Positions 41,993 through 50,517 of a stretch of DNA of 64,000 nucleotides are shown in pieces. Positions within the stretch are counted from its first letter, which is position 1; every line of letters begins with the position of its first letter. A program made the position numbers and the translations under genes. Below the pieces are notes generated by a model. The model did no database searches. It saw only the letters and a list, made by a program, of their open reading frames with translations, and was not told where the DNA came from. The stretch comes from Pseudomonas fluorescens. Lineage in GTDB: Bacteria > Pseudomonadota > Gammaproteobacteria > Pseudomonadales > Pseudomonadaceae. Location: NCBI RefSeq assembly GCF_902498185.1, contig NZ_CABVIX010000012.1:1-64000 (forward strand). Direction: 5' to 3'.

Positions 41993-43392
41993 CGACCGGA
42001 CCCTACATCGACAGCGGCACTCAGGTCATCCTGGTCGACGACGACCCTCATCTGCGCCAGGCCCTGAGCCAGACCCTCGACCTCGCCGGGCTCAACGTCA
42101 TGTCCCTGAGCGACGCCCAGGGCCTGGCAGAGCGCATCGAACCCGACTGGCCAGGGGTGGTCGTCAGCGATATCCGCATGCCGGGCATCGACGGCCTGCA
42201 ATTGCTCGAACAGCTGCACGGCCGCGATCCCGAACTGCCGGTGCTGCTGATCACCGGACACGGCGACGTGCCGCTCGCGGTGCAGGCGATGCGCGCCGGT
42301 GCCTATGATTTCCTTGAAAAGCCCTTCCCGAGCGACTCTCTGCTCGACAGTGTGCGCCGCGGCCTGGCCCTGCGCCGCCTGGTGCTGGACAACCGCAGCC
42401 TGCGCCTGGCCCTGAGCGATCGCCACGAACTGAGCGGCCGCCTGGTCGGCCAGTCGCCTTCGATGGTGCGCCTGCGCGAACAGATCGGCGCGCTGGCCGG
42501 AACCCGTGCCGACGTGCTGATTCTTGGCGAGACGGGCGCCGGCAAGGAGGTGGTGGCGCGTGCGCTGCACGACCTGTCGAGCCGCCGTGACGGCCCGTTC
42601 GTGGCCATCAACGCAGGCGCCCTGGCCGAATCGGTGGTCGAGAGCGAGCTGTTTGGCCATGAACCCGGAGCCTTTACCGGCGCGCAGAAGCGGCGCATCG
42701 GCAAATTCGAGTTTGCCAACGGCGGCACGTTGTTCCTCGACGAAATCGAGAGCATGAGCCTGGATGTGCAGGTCAAGCTGCTGCGCATGCTGCAGGAACG
42801 GGTGGTCGAGCGCCTGGGTGGCAACCAGCTCATCCCTCTGGATATTCGCGTGATCGCCGCGACCAAGGAAGACCTTCGCCAGGCAGCCGACCAAGGGCGT
42901 TTTCGCGCCGACCTGTATTACCGGCTGAATGTAGCGCCGCTGCGCATCCCGGCGCTGCGCGAGCGGGGTGATGACATCCTGGTGCTGTTCCAGCACTTCG
43001 CCGATGCCGCCAGTCAGCGCCACGGCCTGACACCGCACAGCCTGCAGCCGGCCCAGCGGGCGATGTTGCTGCGCCATGGCTGGCCGGGCAATGTGCGTGA
43101 ATTGCAGAACGCCGCCGAACGCTTCGCCCTCGGCCTCGAACTGGCGCTGGACGGCCAGGAAAGCACGCCGCCAGATACCCTGGCAGCACCTGGCAGCGGT
43201 AATCTGAGCGAGCAGGTCGAGCACTTCGAGCGCGCGCTGATCGCCGCCGAGCTGACGCAACCGCACGGCTCGATGCGAAGCCTGGCCGAAGCCCTTGGCA
43301 TACCCCGCAAGACCTTGCACGACAAGCTGCGCAAGCACGGCCTGAGCTTTGCCGACAGCAGCCATCACGATGACACGGAGGAGCGTCCATGA
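41989..43392 (+). CDS. dctD: DctD-like sigma54-dependent response regulator
   Basis: A 467-residue NtrC-type activator. Receiver domain residues about 10-125 with phospho-acceptor D61 in VVSDIRMPG; AAA+ domain with Walker A GETGAGKE, the sigma54-contact loop GAFTGA, GGTLFLDEIE (Walker B); and a Fis-type helix-turn-helix at the end (LAEALGIPRKTLHDKL). It would be phosphorylated by the overlapping kinase and activate sigma54 promoters. No clear -24/-12 promoter was recognised in the intergenic DNA inspected here, so its target is probably elsewhere. The thioesterase gene overlaps its stop. Confidence 0.92.
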   Translation: MTTGPYIDSGTQVILVDDDPHLRQALSQTLDLAGLNVMSLSDAQGLAERIEPDWPGVVVSDIRMPGIDGLQLLEQLHGRDPELPVLLITGHGDVPLAVQAMRAGAYDFLEKPFPSDSLLDSVRRGLALRRLVLDNRSLRLALSDRHELSGRLVGQSPSMVRLREQIGALAGTRADVLILGETGAGKEVVARALHDLSSRRDGPFVAINAGALAESVVESELFGHEPGAFTGAQKRRIGKFEFANGGTLFLDEIESMSLDVQVKLLRMLQERVVERLGGNQLIPLDIRVIAATKEDLRQAADQGRFRADLYYRLNVAPLRIPALRERGDDILVLFQHFADAASQRHGLTPHSLQPAQRAMLLRHGWPGNVRELQNAAERFALGLELALDGQESTPPDTLAAPGSGNLSEQVEHFERALIAAELTQPHGSMRSLAEALGIPRKTLHDKLRKHGLSFADSSHHDDTEERP

Positions 43393-43844
43393 GCGCTGAC
43401 AGCCGTCACCTGGAATCGGTGCTGCATAGCGATATCCCGCTGACCCGCGAGATGGGCCTCGAGGTGCTCGAGTGGCACGGCCAGTGCCTGCGCCTGCGAT
43501 TACCGTTGGAGGCCAACGTCAACCACAAGAGCACGATGTTCGGCGGCAGCCTGTACTGCGCCGCCGTGCTGGCAGGCTGGGGCTGGCTGCACCTGAGGCT
43601 GCGCGAGCTGGGCGTCGATGATGGCCACATCGTGATTCAGGAGGGTCAGATCAGCTACCCAGTGCCGGTGACCGGCGCGGCCATCGCCCAGTGCATGCCG
43701 CCCGAGGACAAGGTCTGGGAGCGCTTTATCGCGACTTACCAGCGCCGGGGCCGCGCGCGCCTGACATTGCACACGCAGGTGTTCAATGCGGGCAGTGAAG
43801 CGCCCGCGGTGAATTTCAACGGCCAGTACGTGCTACATCGCTGA
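43389..43844 (+). CDS. YiiD C-terminal-type hot-dog thioesterase
   Basis: A 151-residue hot-dog-fold protein of the group named after the C-terminal domain of YiiD. It shows NVNHKSTMFGGSLYCAAVLAGWGWL, the central-helix signature of this group. Probably hydrolyses an acyl-CoA or acyl-ACP; substrate unknown. It starts inside the dctD stop and ends 12 bases into the convergent cysQ gene. Confidence 0.82.
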   Translation: MSADSRHLESVLHSDIPLTREMGLEVLEWHGQCLRLRLPLEANVNHKSTMFGGSLYCAAVLAGWGWLHLRLRELGVDDGHIVIQEGQISYPVPVTGAAIAQCMPPEDKVWERFIATYQRRGRARLTLHTQVFNAGSEAPAVNFNGQYVLHR

Positions 43845-44660
43845 GGCGAGGTCCAGCAGGCCCTGGCGCCAGACGGCGGCGCGCGGCAGGGCGAGAAAGA
43901 AGGGATTGAGCAGGGACTCGCGGGCGGGATAGCGCAAAGGTTGGCCATCGAGCGTGACGACTTCGCCGCCCGCGCCCTCGAGCACCCCCTGGGCGGCGGC
44001 GGTGTCCCATTGCGACGTGGGCGCCAGGCGCGGATAGCAGTCGGCCGCGCCTTCGGCCAGCAGGCAGAATTTCAGCGAGCTGCCGATGTTGGCCAGCTCC
44101 AGCTCCCCTACCGCCTTGCCCAGGCCGCCCAGCAGGGCTTCCTGTTGCGGGCTGGTATGGCGACGGCTGGCCACCACGGTGAAGCGGCTGCCGGCTGCCG
44201 GAGTGGTCCGCACCCGGATCGGCTCGGCATGCTGGCCTGGCTCTTCGCGCCAGGTACCCAGGTCGCGGCCACCGAAATAGCAACGTCCGTTGGTGGGCAT
44301 GGCGACTACGCCAAACACCACTTCGCCCGCTTCGATCAGCGCGATGTTGACGGTAAACTCCTCGCTCCCGGCGATGAACTCCTTGGTGCCGTCCAGCGGG
44401 TCGACCAGCCACCAGCGCTGCCAGCCCTGGCGTTCGGCGAGGGCGATGTCGGCATCTTCTTCGGAGAGCACCGGGATGTGCGGAGCAAGGTCATGCAGGC
44501 CCTGGAGGATCACGTGGTGGGCCGCAAGATCGGCGGCCGTTACCGGCGAGTCGTCGGCCTTGGCGATGACCGCCACATCGGCGCGCCAGAACGGCAGGAT
44601 AGCCTCACCTGCCTGGCGGGCGAGCAGGACCGCCTGCTGCATCAGTTGCTCATCGTTCAT
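43833..44660 (-). CDS. cysQ: 3'(2'),5'-bisphosphate nucleotidase
   Basis: A 275-residue inositol-monophosphatase-fold enzyme that removes the 3' phosphate from PAP formed in sulfate activation, and recycles it to AMP. Metal-binding motifs are SEEDADIA, LVDPLDGTKEF and the later WDTAAAQGVLEGAGG. The start overlaps the nudE stop by 4 bases, a common Pseudomonas pair. The 3' end overlaps the convergent thioesterase gene by 12 bases. Confidence 0.93.
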   Translation of the reverse strand: MNDEQLMQQAVLLARQAGEAILPFWRADVAVIAKADDSPVTAADLAAHHVILQGLHDLAPHIPVLSEEDADIALAERQGWQRWWLVDPLDGTKEFIAGSEEFTVNIALIEAGEVVFGVVAMPTNGRCYFGGRDLGTWREEPGQHAEPIRVRTTPAAGSRFTVVASRRHTSPQQEALLGGLGKAVGELELANIGSSLKFCLLAEGAADCYPRLAPTSQWDTAAAQGVLEGAGGEVVTLDGQPLRYPARESLLNPFFLALPRAAVWRQGLLDLASAM

Positions 44661-45220
44661 GCGAACAGCCCCCGCTGGGTCAGCAGGTCGCGCACCAGGT
44701 ACAGCGCTGCCAGCGCCCGTCCCTCGGTGAACTGCGGATGCTGGGCGAGGGCGGAGAGTTCGCGCAGGTTTACCTTGTCGACCCGCATCGGCTCGGGCTC
44801 ATCCCCTTCGAGACGCTCTTCGTACAGGTCAGTGGCCAGCACCACCTGGATCTTCTGGCTCATGTACCCCGGCGACAAGGACAGCTCGGTCAGGTGTTCG
44901 AGCTCGCGTGCACCAAAGCCGGCTTCTTCCTTGAGCTCGCGGTTGGCCGCTGCCAGCACGTCTTCACCTGGTTCGATCAGGCCTTTGGGCAGCGATAGCT
45001 CGTACTCATCGGTGCCACCGCAGTATTCCTCGATCAGCACCGCGTGCTCGGCGTCGAGCATGGCCACGATCATCACCGCACCGTAACCGTTGCCGCGGCC
45101 AACCAGACGCTCGTAGGTCCGCTCGGTGCCGTTGGCGAAGCGCAGCTGCACGGCTTCGACACGGAACAGGCGGCTGCTGGCGACGATCTCGCGGGCAAGT
45201 ACAGTGGGTTTCTGGCGCAT
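44657..45220 (-). CDS. nudE: ADP compounds hydrolase NudE
   Basis: A 187-residue Nudix hydrolase acting on ADP-ribose, Ap3A and NADH-type compounds. The Nudix box reads G-LIEPG-E-DVLAAAN-RELKEEAGF, with all metal-binding Glu present. A GGAGC ribosome site precedes the ATG. Divergent from yrfG with a 64-base gap, and coupled to cysQ; all three clean up nucleotides. Confidence 0.92.
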   Translation of the reverse strand: MRQKPTVLAREIVASSRLFRVEAVQLRFANGTERTYERLVGRGNGYGAVMIVAMLDAEHAVLIEEYCGGTDEYELSLPKGLIEPGEDVLAAANRELKEEAGFGARELEHLTELSLSPGYMSQKIQVVLATDLYEERLEGDEPEPMRVDKVNLRELSALAQHPQFTEGRALAALYLVRDLLTQRGLFA

Positions 45221-45284
45221 GGGGCGGCTCCTTGGCGTGAACGGGTTACTATACCGTGGCTTGCCACGCCTTCGAGAATTTCAT

Positions 45285-45947
45285 ATGCCCCTGCTAGCCT
45301 GGTCCGACATCGACACCGTCCTCCTCGACATGGACGGTACCCTCCTGGATCTGCACTATGACAACCAGTTCTGGCTTGAGCATCTGCCCCAGCGCTACGC
45401 CGAGCTGCATGGCGTGAGCCGTGCCATGGCCGAGCTCGAACTGCAGCCCCTGTTCGAGCGCAATGCCGGGACGTTGAACTGGTACTGCCTGGACTTCTGG
45501 ACCCGCGAGCTGAGGCTGCCGGTGCGCGAGCTCAAGCAGGAACTCGCCGAGCTGATCGCCCTGCGGCCCGATGCGCGGCCCTTTCTCGAGGCCATACGCC
45601 AGGCGGGCAAGCGCGTGGTGATGATCACCAATGCGCATCGCGACTCGTTGTCACTGAAGCTGGAGCGGGTCGAGCTGGCGCCGTATTTCGAGCGGCTGAT
45701 CAGCTCGCACGACTACGGGTTTCCCAAGGAGAGCCCGCATTTCTGGGATGCCCTGCAGGCCGATATCGGCTTCGACCCGGCGCGCAGCCTGTTCATCGAC
45801 GATACCCTGTCGATCCTGCGCAGCGCGCGGCGCTATGGCGTCATGCATCTGCTGGCCGTGCGCGAGCCGGACAGCAAACGCGGCCCACGCAATACCGAAG
45901 AATTCGATGCGGTGGAGGATTACCGGGAGTTGCTGGCAGGCCTCTGA
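45285..45947 (+). CDS. yrfG: GMP/IMP 5'-nucleotidase, HAD family
   Basis: A 220-residue HAD phosphatase. Motif I is VLLDMDGTLLDL (nucleophile and acid Asp), motif II is MITNAH, and motif III/IV is the Lys in GFPKESPHFW with FIDDTL. This matches YrfG, which dephosphorylates IMP and GMP. The ATG at 45285 is chosen by homology; the open frame reaches back into nudE on the other strand without support. No clear ribosome site is seen. Confidence 0.9.
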   Translation: MPLLAWSDIDTVLLDMDGTLLDLHYDNQFWLEHLPQRYAELHGVSRAMAELELQPLFERNAGTLNWYCLDFWTRELRLPVRELKQELAELIALRPDARPFLEAIRQAGKRVVMITNAHRDSLSLKLERVELAPYFERLISSHDYGFPKESPHFWDALQADIGFDPARSLFIDDTLSILRSARRYGVMHLLAVREPDSKRGPRNTEEFDAVEDYRELLAGL

Positions 45948-46063
45948 CCCACCGACGCCAGTGCTCATCGACGGTGTCTATCGACGCATAGACCCTAGCG
46001 ATTAGACGCGTCACCGGCACAAGCCTAGGCTTAGGGGACAAACAGCCGCCGGTAATCCGCCTG

Positions 46064-46894
46064 ATGAACAGCAAACCTCCGGTCTGCGCGGCGCCCGCAC
46101 CCTTTGCCTTGCCTGCCGCCAGCAATACCTACGCCTACGTCCAGCTGACCGACGCCGAACAGGCACCGACACCGCTCGCCGAAGAAGTCGCCCTGGCGAT
46201 CGCCTACAACGGCCTGAACCAGGCTGTGATGCTGGTGAGCCCCACCGACCTCGAAGATTTCGTGGTCGGCTTCAGCGTTGGTAGTGGCCTGGTCAGCGCA
46301 CCGTCAGAAATCTACGACATGAAGTTCTCTGGCAAGGGTGCAGCGTTGTACGCAGACCTGGAGATATCCAGCCGTGCCTTCTGGAACCTGAAGAACCAGC
46401 GCCGGCAACTGGCGGGCACCAGCGGCTGCGGCCTCTGCGGGGTCGAGGCCCTGGAGCAGGCCCTGCCAGAACTCGACGTACTCCCCGGCGCGCCGCTGCC
46501 ACCGGCGCATTGGCTCGCCGGCCTGCGTCAGCGCCTCGAGGCGTTCCAGCCGCTGGGCCAGCACTGCGGTGCGGTGCACGCGGCCGTGTTCATGGACAGC
46601 CAGGGCCAGCTGCTGCTGGGCCGTGAAGACATCGGCCGGCACAACGCCCTGGACAAGCTGGTCGGCGCGCTGTTGCGCCAGCGCATCAGCCTCGCGGGTG
46701 GTCTGGCGATCGTGACCAGCCGCTGCAGCCTCGAGTTGATCCAGAAAGTCCTGCGCGCCGGTATCCAGACCCTCGTCAGCCTGTCGGCGCCCACCGGCCT
46801 GGCCCTGCAATGGGCCAGGCAGCACAACCTCAACCTGATTCATTTGCCCAAGCACAGCGCACCGCGGGTGTTCAGCCCCGCGCCGGAGATCTAG
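46064..46894 (+). CDS. fdhD: formate dehydrogenase accessory sulfurtransferase FdhD
   Basis: A 276-residue FdhD that moves sulfur from IscS to the molybdenum cofactor, needed for active formate dehydrogenases. The two active Cys are in TSGCGLCGVEAL; HAAVFMD, GREDIGRHNALDK and SRCSLELIQK are the family's other signatures. It ends 3 bases before the YdeP-type oxidoreductase gene, so the two are co-expressed and the oxidoreductase is the probable client. Confidence 0.94.
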   Translation: MNSKPPVCAAPAPFALPAASNTYAYVQLTDAEQAPTPLAEEVALAIAYNGLNQAVMLVSPTDLEDFVVGFSVGSGLVSAPSEIYDMKFSGKGAALYADLEISSRAFWNLKNQRRQLAGTSGCGLCGVEALEQALPELDVLPGAPLPPAHWLAGLRQRLEAFQPLGQHCGAVHAAVFMDSQGQLLLGREDIGRHNALDKLVGALLRQRISLAGGLAIVTSRCSLELIQKVLRAGIQTLVSLSAPTGLALQWARQHNLNLIHLPKHSAPRVFSPAPEI

Positions 46895-46897
46895 ACC

Positions 46898-49234
46898 GTG
46901 AGCCTGCATCATAAAGCCGACCAGAAACCTGTCCCTCGCTACAAGCCGTACGACGGCCCCGCCGGTGGCTGGGGCGCGCTGCGCAGCGTGGCCAAGGCGT
47001 GGGTCGGCAGCGACAACGCCTTGAAGAACATCCGCGCCCTGCTCAAGACCAACCAGAACGGCGGTTTCGACTGCCCGGGCTGCGCGTGGGGCGACTCGCC
47101 CGAAAGCGGCATGGTCAAGTTCTGCGAGAACGGCGCCAAGGCGGTGAACTGGGAAGCGACCAAGCGCCGCGTCGATGCCGCGTTTTTCGCCCGCCACAGC
47201 GTCACCGCGCTGCTGGAGCAGAGCGACTACTGGCTCGAATACCAAGGCCGCCTGACCGAGCCGATGGTCTATGACGCGGCCAGCGACCGCTATCGCCCGA
47301 TCGACTGGGATGGCGCCTTCGCGCTGATCGCCCAGCACCTCAAGGCGCTGGAGTCGCCGGACCAGGCCGAGTTCTACACCTCGGGCCGGGCCAGCAACGA
47401 AGCGGCCTTCCTCTACCAGCTGTTCGTGCGCGCCTATGGCACCAACAACTTCCCGGACTGCTCGAACATGTGCCACGAGGCCAGCGGCGTGGCCCTGGGC
47501 CAGAGCATCGGGGTCGGCAAGGGTACCGTCACCTTCGATGACTTCGAGCACGCCGACGCGATCTTCGTATGGGGACAGAATCCGGGTACCAACCACCCGA
47601 GGATGCTCGATCCCTTGCGCGACGCGGTCAAGCGCGGCGCCCAGGTGATCTGCGTCAACCCGTTGAAAGAGCGCGGCCTTGAGCGCTTTCAGCATCCACA
47701 GCATGCCCTGGAAATGCTTACCAACGGTGACCGCCCGACCAACACCGCCTACTTCCGCCCGGCATTGGGCGGCGACATGGCGATGCTGCGCGGCATGGCC
47801 AAGTACCTGTTGCAGTGGGAACGCGATGCCCAGGCCCAGGGCAAGCCGGCGGTATTCGATCACGCGTTCATCGAGCAGCATGGGCATGGCGTCGCCGATT
47901 ACCTGGGCGTGGTGGATGCGACGTCCTGGGAGCAGATCGAGGCGCAATCCGGCCTGCCGCTGGCCGACATCGAGCAGGCCGCTCGCATGTACTGCAAGGC
48001 CGAGAAGGTGATCATGTGCTGGGCCATGGGCATTACCCAGCACCGTCACTCGGTGGCGACCATTCAGGAAATCGCCAATCTCATGCTGCTGCGTGGCAAC
48101 CTTGGCGTTCCGGGCGCCGGCCTGTGCCCGGTGCGTGGCCATAGCAACGTGCAGGGCGACCGCACCATGGGCATCAACGAGCGCCCGCCGGTGGCCTTGC
48201 TCGACGCTATCGAAAAACGCTTCGGCTTCAACGTGCCCCGGCACAACGGCCACAATACCGTGGAAGCCATCCACGCCATGCTCGATGGCCGCGCCCGCGT
48301 GTTCATCGGCCTTGGCGGCAACTTCGCCCAGGCCACTCCTGACACCGAGCGCACCGCCGAGGCCTTGCGCAACTGCGAGCTGACCGTGCAGATCAGCACC
48401 AAGCTCAACCGCAGCCATCTAGTCCACGGCAAGCAGGCGCTGATCCTGCCATGCCTGGGCCGCACCGACATCGACCAGCAAGGCGAAGGCCCGCAGGCAG
48501 TGACTGTCGAAGACTCCTTCAGCATGGTCCATGCGTCCAATGGCCAGTTGCAGCCACTGTCTCGCCAGATGCGCTCGGAGCCCGCGGTGGTCGCCGGCAT
48601 AGCTGCCGCGACCCTGGGCACCCAGCCAGTGGACTGGAACTGGTTGATCGCCGACTACGGACGCATCCGCGACCTGATTGCCGATACCATCCCAGGCTTC
48701 ACCGACTTCAACCAGCGCCTGGAGCATCCGGGTGGCTTCTACCTGGGCAGCAGCGCGGGCTCCAGGCAGTGGAGGACCCCGACAGGCCGGGCCAACTTCA
48801 AGGCCAACCTGCTGCCCGACAGCCTGCTCGACGAGCAGGTCCGTGCCAGTGGCCAACTGCCGGACCTGATCATGCAGTCGATGCGTTCGCACGATCAGTA
48901 CAACACCACCATCTATGGCCTGGACGACCGCTATCGTGGGGTGAAGGGCCAGCGCGATGTGCTGTTCGTCAACGAGGCCGACATCATTCGCCTGGGTTTC
49001 AAGCCAGGGCAGAAGGCCGATATCGTTTCGCTGTGGGGCGATGGCCGTGAGCGCCGGGTGCAGGGTTTCACCCTACTGGCCTTCGACATCCCGGCCGGAC
49101 AGGCGGCGGCCTATTACCCGGAGGTCAATCCGCTGGTGCCATTGGATAGCGTAGGTGAAGGTAGCCATACGCCGACGTCCAAATTCGTGGCGATCAAGCT
49201 GGAAGCGGCGAGGGAGACGGGGCGGATAATCTGA
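46898..49234 (+). CDS. FdhF/YdeP family molybdopterin oxidoreductase
   Basis: A 778-residue bis-MGD molybdoenzyme of the YdeP type, not a classical formate dehydrogenase. The N-terminal part has NGGFDCPGCAWGDSPESG, where only two of the usual Fe-S Cys are visible; the catalytic domain follows with FYTSGRASNEAAFLYQLF, CSNMCHEASG, WGQNPGTNHPR and the C-terminal cofactor domain (QYNTTIYGLDDRYRGV). No signal peptide, so it is cytoplasmic. The GTG start at 46898 is 3 bases after fdhD. In E. coli YdeP is linked to acid resistance; substrate unknown. Confidence 0.87.
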   Translation: MSLHHKADQKPVPRYKPYDGPAGGWGALRSVAKAWVGSDNALKNIRALLKTNQNGGFDCPGCAWGDSPESGMVKFCENGAKAVNWEATKRRVDAAFFARHSVTALLEQSDYWLEYQGRLTEPMVYDAASDRYRPIDWDGAFALIAQHLKALESPDQAEFYTSGRASNEAAFLYQLFVRAYGTNNFPDCSNMCHEASGVALGQSIGVGKGTVTFDDFEHADAIFVWGQNPGTNHPRMLDPLRDAVKRGAQVICVNPLKERGLERFQHPQHALEMLTNGDRPTNTAYFRPALGGDMAMLRGMAKYLLQWERDAQAQGKPAVFDHAFIEQHGHGVADYLGVVDATSWEQIEAQSGLPLADIEQAARMYCKAEKVIMCWAMGITQHRHSVATIQEIANLMLLRGNLGVPGAGLCPVRGHSNVQGDRTMGINERPPVALLDAIEKRFGFNVPRHNGHNTVEAIHAMLDGRARVFIGLGGNFAQATPDTERTAEALRNCELTVQISTKLNRSHLVHGKQALILPCLGRTDIDQQGEGPQAVTVEDSFSMVHASNGQLQPLSRQMRSEPAVVAGIAAATLGTQPVDWNWLIADYGRIRDLIADTIPGFTDFNQRLEHPGGFYLGSSAGSRQWRTPTGRANFKANLLPDSLLDEQVRASGQLPDLIMQSMRSHDQYNTTIYGLDDRYRGVKGQRDVLFVNEADIIRLGFKPGQKADIVSLWGDGRERRVQGFTLLAFDIPAGQAAAYYPEVNPLVPLDSVGEGSHTPTSKFVAIKLEAARETGRII

Positions 49235-49260
49235 ATCCGACCCGGCCTTCAGACATGAAA

Positions 49261-49289
49261 AAAGCCCTGTCCGCGAGGATCAGGGCTTT
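49261..49289 (+). terminator. hairpin terminator after the YdeP-type gene
   Basis: AAAGCCCTG and CAGGGCTTT pair over 9 bases with an 11-base loop, 26 bases after the stop. The U-run on the plus strand is only the TTT of the stem; the opposite strand has a longer U-run, so it may act both ways. Confidence 0.65.
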
Positions 49290-49447
49290 GTCGCAAGTAA
49301 TCTATGACACGCAAAAACCGATTAAGTTTCATAGCTAAAACAGTAACTTACAAGATTGTGTACAACTTGTGCCGGTCGTCGGAATTTCGTTGCGGGCCTA
49401 ACGATCCAGCCTCAGGATCGCCTCGTCATCCCTATGAGGCTCTCTCG

Positions 49448-49921
49448 ATGAAGAAGTACTCCTCGATTCTGTTGTTGTCTCTCGGCCTGCTCAGTGGCGT
49501 TGCCTCGGCAGGTGGCACCACCGAAGCCGGTATTGGCGGCGCATTGGGTGGGGTACTCGGCTCGGTGGTCGGCCAGCAGATCGGCGGCAGCACCGGCGGC
49601 GCCATCGGCGCGGGCCTGGGTGGCGCAGCGGGCAGCGCGGTCGGCGCCGACAAGCGCCAGCGTGGCGAAGCGGCCATCGGCGGCGCACTGGGTGCCGCGG
49701 GCGGCAACGTCCTGGGCCGCAGCGTAGGCGGCACCAACGGCAGCTACATCGGTGCGGCCGCTGGTGGCGGCGCAGGCGGTGCGCTTGGCAACTACATGGG
49801 CAACAAGGCCGATGCCGACGATCGCCGCGATCGCCGTGGCTATGATGACCGTCGCCATTACCGTGACCGTGGTCACCACTACGGGCATCGCAAGCACAAG
49901 CGTAACTGGCGCCACCGCTAA
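49448..49921 (+). CDS. glycine-zipper outer-envelope protein with basic His/Arg tail
   Basis: A 157-residue exported protein. The signal peptide (KKYSSILLLSLGLLSGVASA) ends at about residue 21. Residues about 25-120 are glycine-zipper repeats of the GGALGGVLGSVVG / GGAIGAGLGGAAGSAVG kind, which pack as membrane-embedded helices. The last 35 residues are dominated by Asp, Arg, His and Tyr (DDRRHYRDRGHHYGHRKH). No lipobox Cys is present. Related small Pseudomonas envelope proteins are of unknown function; the tail may bind metal or polyanion. It has its own terminator, so it is a single-gene unit. Confidence 0.85.
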   Translation: MKKYSSILLLSLGLLSGVASAGGTTEAGIGGALGGVLGSVVGQQIGGSTGGAIGAGLGGAAGSAVGADKRQRGEAAIGGALGAAGGNVLGRSVGGTNGSYIGAAAGGGAGGALGNYMGNKADADDRRDRRGYDDRRHYRDRGHHYGHRKHKRNWRHR

Positions 49922-49945
49922 GACGTGATCGCCAGCGCTTGATAC

Positions 49946-49977
49946 AAAGGCCCTGCCCGCCCGGACAGGGCCTTTTT
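49946..49977 (+). terminator. Rho-independent terminator of the glycine-zipper gene
   Basis: AAAGGCCCTG and CAGGGCCTTT form a 10-pair stem, loop of 10 bases, followed by a TTTTT run at 49973-49977. It abuts the end of the convergent thioesterase gene, which stops at 49977. Confidence 0.85.
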
Positions 49978-50408
49978 CATGCCTGCTGCAAAAGGGTCAG
50001 TGCCGACTGCAAGGTGTCTGGCAGCGTCACGGGCATGCCAGTCTGCCGGTCGACGAATACCTGCACTATCTTGCCTGCGGCGCAGGCCTCCTCGTCTCCT
50101 GCGCGAAACAGTGCGGTCTGATATTGCACCGTACTACCTGCCAGGCGCGTCACGCGCAGACCCACCTCCAGTACCTCGGGGAAAGCCGGCAAGGCGAAGA
50201 AGTCCGCAGTCGAGCTGACCACAACGCCCACTACGACACCCTCTTGCAGGTCCAGGCCCGCCTGCTGATGCAAGTAGGCGTGAATGGCGGTATCGAAGAA
50301 GCCGTGCACGGCTGGCCCGGCGATGAGGCCGTTCAGGTCGCTGTCATGATGACGGGTGAGGATGGGGTGGAAATGGGGAAAGTGGTGGCGCGCTGGGTGG
50401 TCCGTCAA
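49977..50408 (-). CDS. acyl-CoA thioester hydrolase (4HBT hot-dog family)
   Basis: A 143-residue hot-dog thioesterase of the YbgC/4HBT type. The N-terminal RHHDSDLNGLIAGPAVHGFFDTA carries the catalytic Asp in the usual place (RxxD-x-N-G). A TTG start at 50408 is proposed: GGAG lies 7 bases before it, and no ATG or GTG gives the whole domain. Probably cleaves short or medium acyl-CoA. The gene shares its 3' boundary with the terminator of the opposing glycine-zipper gene. Confidence 0.82.
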   Translation of the reverse strand: MTDHPARHHFPHFHPILTRHHDSDLNGLIAGPAVHGFFDTAIHAYLHQQAGLDLQEGVVVGVVVSSTADFFALPAFPEVLEVGLRVTRLAGSTVQYQTALFRAGDEEACAAGKIVQVFVDRQTGMPVTLPDTLQSALTLLQQA

Positions 50409-50477
50409 AACAGATCTCCATCAAGGCATCGCGGTCCTACAGGGTATCGCGGTAGATAGCGTACGGCGGTGAATATG

Positions 50478-50503
50478 AAAAAGCCGCCCGGAGGGCGGCT
50501 TTT
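50478..50503 (-). terminator. Rho-independent terminator of pckA
   Basis: AAAAGCCGCCC and GGGCGGCTTTT pair perfectly over 11 bases with a GGA loop; AAAAA at 50478-50482 gives the U-tract on the minus strand. It is 15 bases beyond the pckA stop. Confidence 0.88.
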
Positions 50504-50517
50504 CGATGCAGTCCAGC

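Noticed and set aside
46304..48418. 704-codon open frame opposite the YdeP-type and fdhD genes
   Set aside because: It runs antisense to two recognised genes; composition and lack of motifs show it to be a codon-phase shadow.
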